From: Selenomonas sp. AE3005 | GTDB taxonomy: Bacteria > Bacillota > Negativicutes > Selenomonadales > Selenomonadaceae | Direction of reading: 5' to 3' | Assembly: GCF_905233635.1 (NCBI RefSeq) | Contig: NZ_CAJODG010000023.1 | Span: 1-64,000, forward strand | Length of the DNA: 64,000 nucleotides | Part shown: piece by piece, positions 9,101 to 15,352 of the stretch | Numbering within the stretch: the first letter of the stretch is position 1 | Layout: each line of letters opens with the position of its first letter | Position numbers and translations under genes: made by a program | The notes under the pieces: model-generated | What the model saw: the letters and a program-made list of their open reading frames with translations, nothing else | Database searches by the model: none | What the model was told of the DNA's origin: nothing

Positions 9101-11131
9101 GGCAGCTGCTAACTGGGTATAGGTTGTGTCATTTGCGTCCTCACTGGGAATAAAAGTCCACGTATCATTGTCAAAGGTTCCCAGTTCCTTCTTGAATACG
9201 TTGCCGTCTTCACCCAGGCAGGTGTAGCGGATTACCACATCTCCTTCTTTAACGACAACAGAACCGTCCTCAGCTTGCAGGCCGGTAAGACTGGCCACCT
9301 TACCGTCTTTTACCACAAAAGTCAGTTCATCCTGGGAATTGTTCTGTATATATATATTCTCTGCCGGATTTTCATAAAAATCATACTTAGAACATTTAGC
9401 TTTATACCCTGATTCTCCCCAGTCGCTTAGCGCCGGACGATACTCTGCCGTCATCAGGCCAGCCTCAGACTGCGTCAGCTTGGTATAGCTTACTTCTTCT
9501 TCGACGATTTTTCTATTGCCATCAGCATCATATTCGCGGTGCCCGATTACCCGTTTGATATATTTGCCAAATAAACCATCTACCGCGTAATAGCATAAAG
9601 CCGATTGATTACCATCATAATCCGGCAACCGCATTTCAAACAAGCAGCCTTCTTCTGTAATTTCGCCGACCACACTGACATCTGTAACCAGACCATCTTT
9701 GACTGTTACGACGATATCATTATCACCTCTGGCACTTACAAAAGTGTTGGCATCTCCCCACTCTGTTTGTAATACAGCATTATCATGGCCGCCTTCGCCT
9801 GCATATAAATAGTTAAGTCTTACATCATCATTATTTTTATCCAATTTGGGCAACAGGATTTTACCGGATACTATTCCTACAGAACCGCGGTCATAGTTGC
9901 CGTAAGGACGTATAAATTCCAAGGCTCCATCTTCGCCAGCGGTATAATCATACTCAAAGACCTCACCATTATGCATGCCGGCAAAGCGCAGCGTATCTCC
10001 TTTTTTTAAATCTTTCTTTACAATTGTATCGTAGGGTAAGTCGATAACGTTAATTCTCTGAACAGCGGTATCATTGGCCTTGCCCGGAGTGACCGGTTTT
10101 GGGCTGGCCTTATATGCCGTGTTGGTGCGGATTTCGCCACCAGCCTGGTTAAGTTTGCAAACTTCACTTTTTATGACTTGGGGAATAATTTCCTCCTTGT
10201 CATTTAACTTATACTTTTCGTGCTTGAAGCTGGTACCTTCTTCATTGGTACAGGTGTAAATAGATACGGTACCATCATTTTCATAAACCTGAACATAGCC
10301 GCCATATTTAAGGCCCTTAATACTGGTCAATTTACCTTTAGAGGCGGTTATTGTGAGCTCATAGGGAGACTCATTATGAATGACAATATCATGTTTGGCA
10401 TCTGTGGGAACAGGGCCCGCGCAGGTGAAGTAAGCAAAGTTTTCGGTCTTCGCTGCAATTTTCACCGTACCTGAAACCAGTGCCACACCACGAAATTGTT
10501 CGAGTTCACCAGTATCAAAGTTAGTATACGTTTTACCCAGGCCCTGCAAAACCAAGGGGCCAGCAGTTGCTGCTGTTATCGTTTTCATGTTTCCGCCAAC
10601 AGCGGCAACACTGATTTGCTCCCCCGCCTTCAAGTTGGCGGTAGTTATTTTATCGCCTATATCAATACCACCGATATTTGAACCAGCCGCTACATTATTA
10701 AACTGCAGAGTGGCAGCTACGTTCTTAACATAATTTATGGCTTGTGCCTTAGGTGCATTGAGGATAGCGGTGGCCTTGCCATCCCAGTCATTGCCTCCTA
10801 TCTGTATATCAATATATTCCGGTTTGCCCTTGGCCGGAACACCTAAAACCTTAGGTACAACGATAAGCGTTGCTGTGCCATTATCATCAACCTGGACACC
10901 GGCCTTCATGTAGTACTTCGTACCAGTTTTAGGTTTCAAATCACCCTTGATTTCACCGGCAATTTTCTTGCTCTGTTCACCAATGGTTACCTTAGCGGTA
11001 TTTACATATCCCTTTCTGTCTCTGGTAACGGTTACCTCAAACACGCCGACACTATTTTCATTCCACTTCAGCTGGAAGGGGCCTTCCGCAGCCTCCACCG
11101 CAGCCACTAGATTAAAATATTCATTTTCCAA
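6152..11131 (-). CDS. Large repetitive RTX-like surface or secreted protein, probable type I secretion substrate
   Basis: A 1659-residue, Thr/Gly/Asn/Val-rich, beta-type protein. No N-terminal signal peptide is seen, as expected for a type I substrate, whose signal is C-terminal. One RTX calcium-binding nonapeptide-like segment, GGDGDDTITG, lies near residue 1335 and is followed by a DAGKGHNTIKLG element; the last 250 residues hold VGNKGAQDTI and VGKNQGADKV turns typical of beta-roll C-termini. Three degenerate internal repeats with the core GKLxSLxGL recur near residues 267, 613 and 907, two of them followed by a YTC motif. The start is a TTG at 11131 behind AGGGGAG (spacing about 9). It lies just upstream of, and on the same strand as, the secretion operon. 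Adhesin or S-layer-like function is inference. Confidence 0.8.
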   Translation of the reverse strand: MENEYFNLVAAVEAAEGPFQLKWNENSVGVFEVTVTRDRKGYVNTAKVTIGEQSKKIAGEIKGDLKPKTGTKYYMKAGVQVDDNGTATLIVVPKVLGVPAKGKPEYIDIQIGGNDWDGKATAILNAPKAQAINYVKNVAATLQFNNVAAGSNIGGIDIGDKITTANLKAGEQISVAAVGGNMKTITAATAGPLVLQGLGKTYTNFDTGELEQFRGVALVSGTVKIAAKTENFAYFTCAGPVPTDAKHDIVIHNESPYELTITASKGKLTSIKGLKYGGYVQVYENDGTVSIYTCTNEEGTSFKHEKYKLNDKEEIIPQVIKSEVCKLNQAGGEIRTNTAYKASPKPVTPGKANDTAVQRINVIDLPYDTIVKKDLKKGDTLRFAGMHNGEVFEYDYTAGEDGALEFIRPYGNYDRGSVGIVSGKILLPKLDKNNDDVRLNYLYAGEGGHDNAVLQTEWGDANTFVSARGDNDIVVTVKDGLVTDVSVVGEITEEGCLFEMRLPDYDGNQSALCYYAVDGLFGKYIKRVIGHREYDADGNRKIVEEEVSYTKLTQSEAGLMTAEYRPALSDWGESGYKAKCSKYDFYENPAENIYIQNNSQDELTFVVKDGKVASLTGLQAEDGSVVVKEGDVVIRYTCLGEDGNVFKKELGTFDNDTWTFIPSEDANDTTYTQLAAAGGDVYTGEYNTIQLTKLTELNFTEPGTTTIYYSRHDANTLLRLTEETIKPDAADKSLRGTVVEKDGVKYFTAVPTEAYLSVTVATDENLVSTITVDVLRAGYDGTMQLSPELWGGTVEIDAHSAVVNFAKPEDVRWNVHITNAAYGSVITGLGANDQLEAESFTRITAQGKKPVIDKVFAGEETLELNRGTYTISTKRYENNKQVEEKRTLTVVGNVTVKINDFGKLASLTGLDKGEKVTLTEQTETGTHTGTYEYVGNGYMRTEVFADKGKRPEKYQYKDITTPIGGDLAPINNWVTYKPESQTFDNSNTTGDKTSYFAVNAKGAAVNLNTLKTTMTSVGSTSYVAMTVTESGEISGIKHVVLIRKDRIVDSTAKLTGTLTLTALSNKATYFTRDNFTAIDSTAVIKITGAAAGSEFALHNNDTVATARLKADENITVNNKVFTTGAAGALTIKETNDQAVLVSGTVKLSTDNNNVTVGSKTITSQTGSVITVAAAANGSFTIGELQDGESFAVDGTVYVKAGDKLYTGAGDNLRMYTMGKAISITSAQLNNTRLWKDTEVAGDKYGIAKVDLAAADKSMKANTGVDSLAYVLDKYVAKVAHPNNKTARNTAIAEHTSAVYNVIAGTADITKTYNAAAAYEYGQNIVLANDWSVVGGDGDDTITGARMGKSEIDAGKGHNTIKLGAASEIITVGNKGAQDTITGYTAGKDELKLYKEELLTAVNEQEQQENEPKLHYLVDKTDLYITREEVTDLSKIADKDYALLKGVVNGKAVTIDGEKYYFGKNTNAKTNNTFVYEAGAYYIGNKVTTAEAYNTAKGRPQTGLDTLNVQGTAAAEQVDINLKDSHYVSIDALNASGLKAPKGVKAAAYGDYKGVNVTAGDNGLRFTGSNFADTVTCSTATDYIIVGKNQGADKVCNFDVDDVIQINGLTEKAIKAQTEADGFNNTLKIGTGTLTINCANGAAFKVAGNKIIGCSLPAKA

Positions 11132-11179
11132 TCACAAACACTCCCCTAGTATTTTATCCAATAAATCTAACCGTTATTC

Positions 11180-11208
11180 ATCATAACACATACAAATGTC
11201 GTTTTAAA
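11180..11208 (-). promoter_or_regulatory. Predicted promoter of the large repeat protein
   Basis: Minus strand: -35 TTTAAA (11208-11203), 17-base spacer, -10 TATGAT (11185-11180), about 50 bases before the TTG start. The flanks are strongly AT-rich. Confidence 0.5.
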
Positions 11209-11273
11209 GCAGATAATTAGAATTTTATTAGATTTTTATTAGGTATATATTAAAATCACTTTGACGGCGCAAA

Positions 11274-11309
11274 AAAAAAATCTGTTGACACACGTCAACA
11301 GATTTTTTT
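11274..11309. terminator. Terminator after the phosphomannomutase-type gene
   Basis: The stem TCTGTTGAC/GTCAACAGA has a 4-base loop (ACAC) and is flanked by A7 and T7, so it can act in either direction. It lies 27 bases beyond the stop of the gene at 11336. Confidence 0.88.
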
Positions 11310-11335
11310 AAACGATATTGGAAATTTACTGCCTG

Positions 11336-12844
11336 TTATTTTTCAAACACGCTCATATCGAGGCTGTTAAAGCCTGCCAGCAGTTCCTTGACCTTGTCAG
11401 CGATAACTTTGACACCACCGGCTTTACGGCTTTCGATGTTCAGCGGCATATTGGGATCATGCAGGGACATACGGAGCAGGGCCCAGCCGTCAGCGAACAC
11501 TAAGCGCACACCTTCGTAGGAAGGTTTAGCAATCTTAATGCCGGCAGCCTGTGCTCTTTCCTCAAACTGTTTGAGAACATCGTCACCATAAGCGCGGAAG
11601 TTTTCTTCACCCTTGATTTTCAGGCGGAATTCCTGACCTTCCACGGGCTCGCCCAGCTTGGCTACCAGGTCAGACAGTTTCTTGCCTTTGGCTTTAGCCT
11701 TGGCGGCAGCAATCAGCAATTTAACGGCCAGATAAGCACCATCATCAAGATAATAGTTTTCCGACAGGGCACCGTGACCGGAGGTTTCAATAGCCAGCGG
11801 CGAAACCGTACCGGCTTTGTTCTGACGGATACATTCGTCAATGACGTTCTTGTAGCCGCGCATGTAACGGAGATGTTTGAGCCCCAGTTCCTTTTCAAGG
11901 AAGATGGTCAGTTCATCACTCGTGACAGAGTCGGTGATGATGGTACTGCCCGGATAATCGGGAGCCAGAATTGCGGCCATCATGGCAATCAGCGCATTGC
12001 GGCTGATTTCTTTGCCGTTTTTCAGCACGGCGCTCATGCGGTCAACGTCTGTATCAAAGATAAGGCCGAGGTCAGCATGGCTGTCCAGCACGGCTTTTTT
12101 GATTGCCGCCATGGCCTGCTTGTTTTCCGGGTTTGGAATATGATTCGGGAAATGTCCGTCCGGCTCTAAAAATACACTGCCGGCGGTGTTGGCGCCCAAA
12201 CGGCTCAGCACCTGCGTGGCAAAGAAACCACCAGCGCCGTTGCCGGCGTCTACAACAATGTGCATGCCCTTTAAGGGTTCGTTTTCACCGCCCAAAGCCT
12301 GACGAATCTTCTTGCGGAGGTGATGGCCGTAACGTTCAATGAGGTCATACTTCTGCACCTTGGTCAGGTCGCCGGTTACTACAGGGTTACGGGAGGCATT
12401 TTTGAGGATAGCAATTACATCGTCATGTTCCACGCCGCCATCCTTGGTGAAGAATTTCAGGCCATTGCGGTTGTAGGGCAGATGGCTGGCCGTAATCATG
12501 ATGGAGCCATCCATCTTCGTTTCCGGGAACACAATGGACATGAACATAGCCGGCGTAGACGCCAGGCCGCAGTCCACTGCCACCACGCCTGCCGCCGTCA
12601 GGGCATTTAATACGGCGTGTTTGAGGTCACCGGCGGACAGCCGGGAATCATGGCCAACCGCTACACGCAAATCCTTTTTCTTCTTGCCGGTCTTTTCAGC
12701 CAGGAAATCCAGGAAACCACTGGTAATGACATTGGCTGCGTCAGTGCTGAGGTTTACTGGCTCATCAGCCACACCTTCAATAGCCACGCCACGCACATCA
12801 CTGCCATTGGCCAGTTTCATCAGATTCTTTTCCGGAATAATCAT
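11336..12844 (-). CDS. Phosphomannomutase/phosphoglucomutase family protein
   Basis: A 502-residue alpha-D-phosphohexomutase. It would interconvert hexose 1- and 6-phosphates for nucleotide sugar and envelope polysaccharide synthesis in the cytoplasm. Visible signatures are the phosphoserine loop (GSIMITASHLPYNRNGLKF, about 110-128, with the TASHxP serine), the metal-binding DTDVDR loop (near 260) and the sugar-binding loop with 'ETSGHGALSEN' (near 350). The start is ATG at 12844 because GGAGG lies 8 bases before it; an in-frame ATG 17 codons upstream has no ribosome site. The SIS protein upstream on the same strand fits an envelope-sugar theme. Confidence 0.92.
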   Translation of the reverse strand: MIIPEKNLMKLANGSDVRGVAIEGVADEPVNLSTDAANVITSGFLDFLAEKTGKKKKDLRVAVGHDSRLSAGDLKHAVLNALTAAGVVAVDCGLASTPAMFMSIVFPETKMDGSIMITASHLPYNRNGLKFFTKDGGVEHDDVIAILKNASRNPVVTGDLTKVQKYDLIERYGHHLRKKIRQALGGENEPLKGMHIVVDAGNGAGGFFATQVLSRLGANTAGSVFLEPDGHFPNHIPNPENKQAMAAIKKAVLDSHADLGLIFDTDVDRMSAVLKNGKEISRNALIAMMAAILAPDYPGSTIITDSVTSDELTIFLEKELGLKHLRYMRGYKNVIDECIRQNKAGTVSPLAIETSGHGALSENYYLDDGAYLAVKLLIAAAKAKAKGKKLSDLVAKLGEPVEGQEFRLKIKGEENFRAYGDDVLKQFEERAQAAGIKIAKPSYEGVRLVFADGWALLRMSLHDPNMPLNIESRKAGGVKVIADKVKELLAGFNSLDMSVFEK

Positions 12845-12910
12845 AGATAATGCCTCCCTTAGATTAGTACATATATCTATATATTTCGCCGTCATATAGA
12901 ATAATTCCTG

Positions 12911-12929
12911 CCAGTATGCTATACTGTTT
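12911..12929 (+). promoter_or_regulatory. Extended -10 promoter in a palindrome, for the small peptide RNA
   Basis: CAGTATGCTATACTG is a perfect palindrome with 6-base arms. It contains TGCTATACT, an extended -10 element reading on the plus strand about 60 bases before the tiny reading frame at 12986. No convincing -35 is present. The palindrome could also be an operator. Confidence 0.5.
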
Positions 12930-12985
12930 GCATGGCTACCGAACGGTGGCGGTTAATCTATGGCCCTGGGAAGGGGCGCTGAACG

Positions 12986-13054
12986 ATGAGTAGATATGAC
13001 TTTTATCTGATACTGATTTTAGTTCTTGCGCTTGTGCTAACCATTAAGTCATAA
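12986..13054 (+). CDS. Tiny hydrophobic peptide (22 aa), candidate type I toxin, copy 1
   Basis: ATG with an upstream AGGGG opens a 22-codon frame beginning MSRYDFYLILILVLALVL: a charged start, one membrane helix, then a short polar end (TIKS). This is the build of membrane-active type I toxins of the Fst/Ldr/Ibs and 'putative holin-like toxin' kinds; no family membership is claimed. GCCGCCT-loop-AGGCGGC starts 5 bases after the stop, and a good minus-strand promoter beyond it points back at the gene. A related locus lies at 56093: both share TGGCGGT, TAAT and GCCCT upstream, a Gly/Cys-rich hairpin right after the stop, and a CTAACCG segment further down. Toxicity is inference. Confidence 0.55.
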   Translation: MSRYDFYLILILVLALVLTIKS

Positions 13055-13145
13055 GAAAAGCCGCCTAACGATGTCCAGTCAGCAGGCGGCAATTCTTATT
13101 CATTGTCATCTCTGTAGGGCTAACCGTCACCGGTAGCCTTTCTTT
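13055..13145 (-). ncRNA. Candidate antisense RNA convergent on the small peptide gene, copy 1
   Basis: A minus-strand promoter TTGATT (13179-13174), 17-base spacer, TATGAT (13156-13151, with an upstream TG) would start an RNA near 13145. It would run about 90 bases to the hairpin at 13060-13091. The promoter could instead drive the phosphomannomutase gene 300 bases further on, but the hairpin plus TTTTCTT lies in the way. This convergent layout with a common terminator is that of type I toxin-antitoxin loci such as par/fst. Confidence 0.42.
13060..13091. terminator. Bidirectional hairpin shared by the peptide mRNA and the antisense RNA, copy 1
   Basis: The stem is GCCGCCT (13060-13066) with AGGCGGC (13084-13090). 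On the minus strand it is followed by TTTTCTT, a usable terminator tail; on the plus strand the tail (AATTCTTATT) is weaker. Confidence 0.55.
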
Positions 13146-13183
13146 TGTTTATCATATCATTTTTCACGCGAAAAATCAATATT

Positions 13184-13843
13184 TCAGCCTTCGCCGAAGA
13201 ATTCGTTCTCCACGGCAATGCACAGCATGTGGTAAACCGGCAGGTGCAATTCCTGAATTTTATATGTTTCGTCCTCGGGCACGCAGATATTGACATCAGC
13301 CAATCCCCGGGCCTTGATTTTGCCGCCGCTGTGTCCAAGCAGGGCAATGGATTTCACGCCCTTGACCTTGGCCATTTCCAAAGCGTAAATGACATTGGTG
13401 GAATTGCCGGAAGTGGAAATACCGAGCAGGACATCACCGTCATCGCCCATGCCTAACAGCTGCTGGGCAAAGGACAAATCCGGAGCCTGGTCATTGGCAA
13501 AAGCCGTGTTGAGGGCCACCTGATTGACCATGGACAGGGCCGGCAATGCTCCCTGCAGATTATCAATAAGATACTGCGCATCTTCGCCGCAATGCTGGCG
13601 GATTTTCTCTGCCAGTTCGCCCTTGATTTCCCGTTTCAGCAGGAAACCTTTCATCAGTTCGCCCACGATATGTTCACTGTCAGACGCACTGCCACCGTTG
13701 CCGCAGGCAATCAGTTTGTGCCCCTGGCGGTAACTGTCGCAAATGATTTCCACGGCAGACTGCAAATCAGCACGGCACTCAGCCAGCTGCGGATAACGGG
13801 CAATTAAATCATCTATACATTTTACAGTCGATTCCTTAACCAA
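13184..13843 (-). CDS. SIS domain protein, phosphoheptose isomerase-like
   Basis: A 219-residue single-SIS-domain protein resembling GmhA (sedoheptulose 7-phosphate isomerase), the first step of LPS heptose synthesis. The phosphosugar loop is seen as CGNGGSASDSEHIVGEL (about 47-63) and a second SIS motif as GISTSGNSTNV (near 134), followed by GHSGG near 165. The length is slightly above the usual 190-200 residues. The start is TTG at 13843, preceded by AAAGGGAG at 7 bases. No other heptose genes are in the window, so another sugar phosphate remains possible (DiaA-like SIS proteins look similar). The family call is firm; the substrate is inferred. Confidence 0.82.
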   Translation of the reverse strand: MVKESTVKCIDDLIARYPQLAECRADLQSAVEIICDSYRQGHKLIACGNGGSASDSEHIVGELMKGFLLKREIKGELAEKIRQHCGEDAQYLIDNLQGALPALSMVNQVALNTAFANDQAPDLSFAQQLLGMGDDGDVLLGISTSGNSTNVIYALEMAKVKGVKSIALLGHSGGKIKARGLADVNICVPEDETYKIQELHLPVYHMLCIAVENEFFGEG

Positions 13844-13877
13844 AATAAATCTCCCTTTGGCTGCTATAAAAAACTAT

Positions 13878-14546
13878 TTAACGGTTCCGGTATTTATCAG
13901 CCGTATTCCGGGCGTTGTAGTCACCGGACGGCCCCTGAATATCCTGCACTGAATTGCCCTGACGCGGCGCAATGTCCATCGGCGCATTATGGCGATTGTA
14001 ATCATTCATCCGCGTGGCATACACGTTTTCCTTGTTGCGATTGCGGAACTTATTCCAGAGCCAGCGAATAGCCATAAAAGCCACCATCAGCATCAGCACA
14101 TTGGCAATTAAGCCAAAAACATCGCCTAACAGGCTGCTGCCGAACAAATTACCGAGCATGGAGCCGAGCAGCATACCACCGGCAAACAGGCCAATGGTTC
14201 TGAGGGCACTGCCCCAGCGGCTGCCGCTCTGGGCATTGGCGGCGGTATTGGCATTAGCATTGCTCTTGCTGTTGGCTGCCGGCGCATTTTTATCCAGGCT
14301 CTTCGCGTCCTTGGACGGCTTGTAGGTTTCGCCGTTGCCGGAAACTGATTTGCTCGTGCTGTTATTGCTGCTGGGCGTCTTGGTTTTCGGTGCAGCTTTA
14401 GGTGCAGCGCTCTTAGCACCGCCGCCGATTTTGGCACCACCTTTGGCCGCGTAAGCCGTAGAAACATAGCTTGCATTTATCACAGGTACAGTGGTCATAA
14501 CCATAGCTCCCACCATCAGGGAGGCAAGGATTTTTTTCATCTTCAT
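13878..14546 (-). CDS. Secreted glycine/alanine-rich membrane protein of unknown function
   Basis: 222 residues from ATG at 14546, chosen because GGAGA lies 7 bases before it. The N-terminus MKMKKILASLMVGAMVMTTV is a signal peptide, with a likely AYA-A cleavage. It is followed by a low-complexity Lys/Ala/Ser/Asn linker (about 35-120), then a hydrophobic Gly-rich block (GLFAGGMLLGSMLGNLFGSS, 'LMLMVAFMAIRWLW') that makes one or two helices, and a polar tail. This layout resembles proteins annotated as Tim44-like or 'hypothetical membrane protein' in Firmicutes, but no catalytic motif is visible. It follows the 14566-14844 gene by about 20 bases, suggesting a shared transcript. Confidence 0.72.
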   Translation of the reverse strand: MKMKKILASLMVGAMVMTTVPVINASYVSTAYAAKGGAKIGGGAKSAAPKAAPKTKTPSSNNSTSKSVSGNGETYKPSKDAKSLDKNAPAANSKSNANANTAANAQSGSRWGSALRTIGLFAGGMLLGSMLGNLFGSSLLGDVFGLIANVLMLMVAFMAIRWLWNKFRNRNKENVYATRMNDYNRHNAPMDIAPRQGNSVQDIQGPSGDYNARNTADKYRNR

Positions 14547-14565
14547 AATACTGTCTCCTTTTACT

Positions 14566-14844
14566 TTAGTTTTCATTATAGGACTTTATATCTTCCGGGA
14601 AAGCATAGATTTCCCCCACCGTGTCCAGTTCACCGGACAGATAACGGTCAATATCGTCCACGTCAATATACAATTTGCAGTCAAGGTCGAGATAGCCCTG
14701 TTCATTGCCATTTGACAAGTCACGAATCGCCATCAGTTTCTCCCTCAGTTTCAGCAATTCCGAACGCGTGGCATGTATATCCAGTTTTATCTGGGGCACG
14801 CCGTATTCTTTCAATACTTCGTCCATGGTCATACGCTGTGACAT
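14566..14844 (-). CDS. Small acidic protein of unknown function
   Basis: 92 residues from ATG at 14844 (MSQRMTMDEVLKEYGV), preceded by AAGGA at 8 bases; an ATG 3 codons earlier overlaps that ribosome site. The sequence is charged and probably helical at the N-terminus (ATRSELLKLREKLMAIRDL), then Asp-rich (YLDLDCKLYIDVDDIDRYL). No family is recognised. It is upstream of the secreted protein at 13878 on the same strand and downstream of the 54-residue gene at 14922. Confidence 0.65.
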   Translation of the reverse strand: MSQRMTMDEVLKEYGVPQIKLDIHATRSELLKLREKLMAIRDLSNGNEQGYLDLDCKLYIDVDDIDRYLSGELDTVGEIYAFPEDIKSYNEN

Positions 14845-14921
14845 AGTGTTCATCCTTTCATCTTTGACTTTTTGATGTTTATAATTCTAACAATTATATC
14901 TGAAAATAAACTGATTTTAAT

Positions 14922-15086
14922 CTATTTCTGCTCTCCGGCTTTCATGCGGTCCAAAATCTGCTGTAACTGCCGCTTTTGCCGCAGATGTGTCTCATAGTCC
15001 AAATCATTGGAATCAATGGCCAAACGTTTGTTGATGGCATCAATGCTTTGCTGCAAACGGGCCATGGCTGCATTTTTATTATCCAT
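14922..15086 (-). CDS. Very small helical protein (54 aa)
   Basis: ATG at 15086 follows a near-perfect GGAGG at 8 bases. The 54-residue product (MDNKNAAMARLQQSIDAINK...) is almost wholly predicted helix or coiled coil, rich in Gln, Lys, Arg and Asp. It precedes the 92-residue gene by 77 bases. The strong ribosome site, the even codon use and the position in a same-strand cluster support a real gene. Function unknown. Confidence 0.6.
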   Translation of the reverse strand: MDNKNAAMARLQQSIDAINKRLAIDSNDLDYETHLRQKRQLQQILDRMKAGEQK

Positions 15087-15190
15087 TCTGATAGCCTCCG
15101 TTTACTAGTATAACAGAGTTTGTTTTATGTCACAATTCATATTGGCTTATTTTGCCTGCGGCAAAATTTGAATAATGAGGCTATAATATA

Positions 15191-15320
15191 TATAACGAGG
15201 CAAGAAAATGTCCCCCACCTCAGCAGGTGGGGGCACGAATACCAAAACAGGCGGCGAGCATATCTCCCGCCTCGTTGAAACGCCATTGCCTATGGCAAAA
15301 CTGGAACAACGGCGTTATAA
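15191..15320 (+). repeat. TTATAACG-ended intergenic repeat, copy A
   Basis: It begins (TA)TAACGAGGCAAGAAAATG and ends GGAACAACGGCGTTATAA, so the ends are inverted copies of TTATAACG. Inside are a strong hairpin (CCCCCACCT-cag-CAGGTGGGGG, 15212-15232) and a looser one (CAGGCGGCGAG...CCCGCCTCG). Near-identical copies lie at 50255-50399 (same strand) and 45934-46048 (inverted). It has no coding capacity, and the MITE-like size (130 bp) implies movement by an enzyme encoded elsewhere. Confidence 0.85.
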
Positions 15321-15352
15321 CATACAATGCCCATCAGGAAAGAGGTACTATC

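Larger units (their letters stand above)
12932..13139. repeat. Inverted repeat bracketing the small peptide locus
   Basis: GGCTACC-(GAAC)-GGTGGCGGTTA at 12933-12954 pairs with TAACCGTCACCGGTAGCC at 13121-13138, followed by TTTCTTTTG. A full-length plus-strand RNA would therefore close on itself with a long stem and end in a terminator-like tail. Paired bases: 17 of 18, with a 4-base bulge. Confidence 0.6.

Noticed and set aside
11262..11280. A11-rich tract as a phase-variation site
   Set aside because: It is the A-run of a terminator in non-coding DNA.
15227..15352. N-terminal extension of the MutS-like protein through repeat copy A
   Set aside because: The extension is repeat sequence, and a good ribosome site precedes the ATG at 15353.
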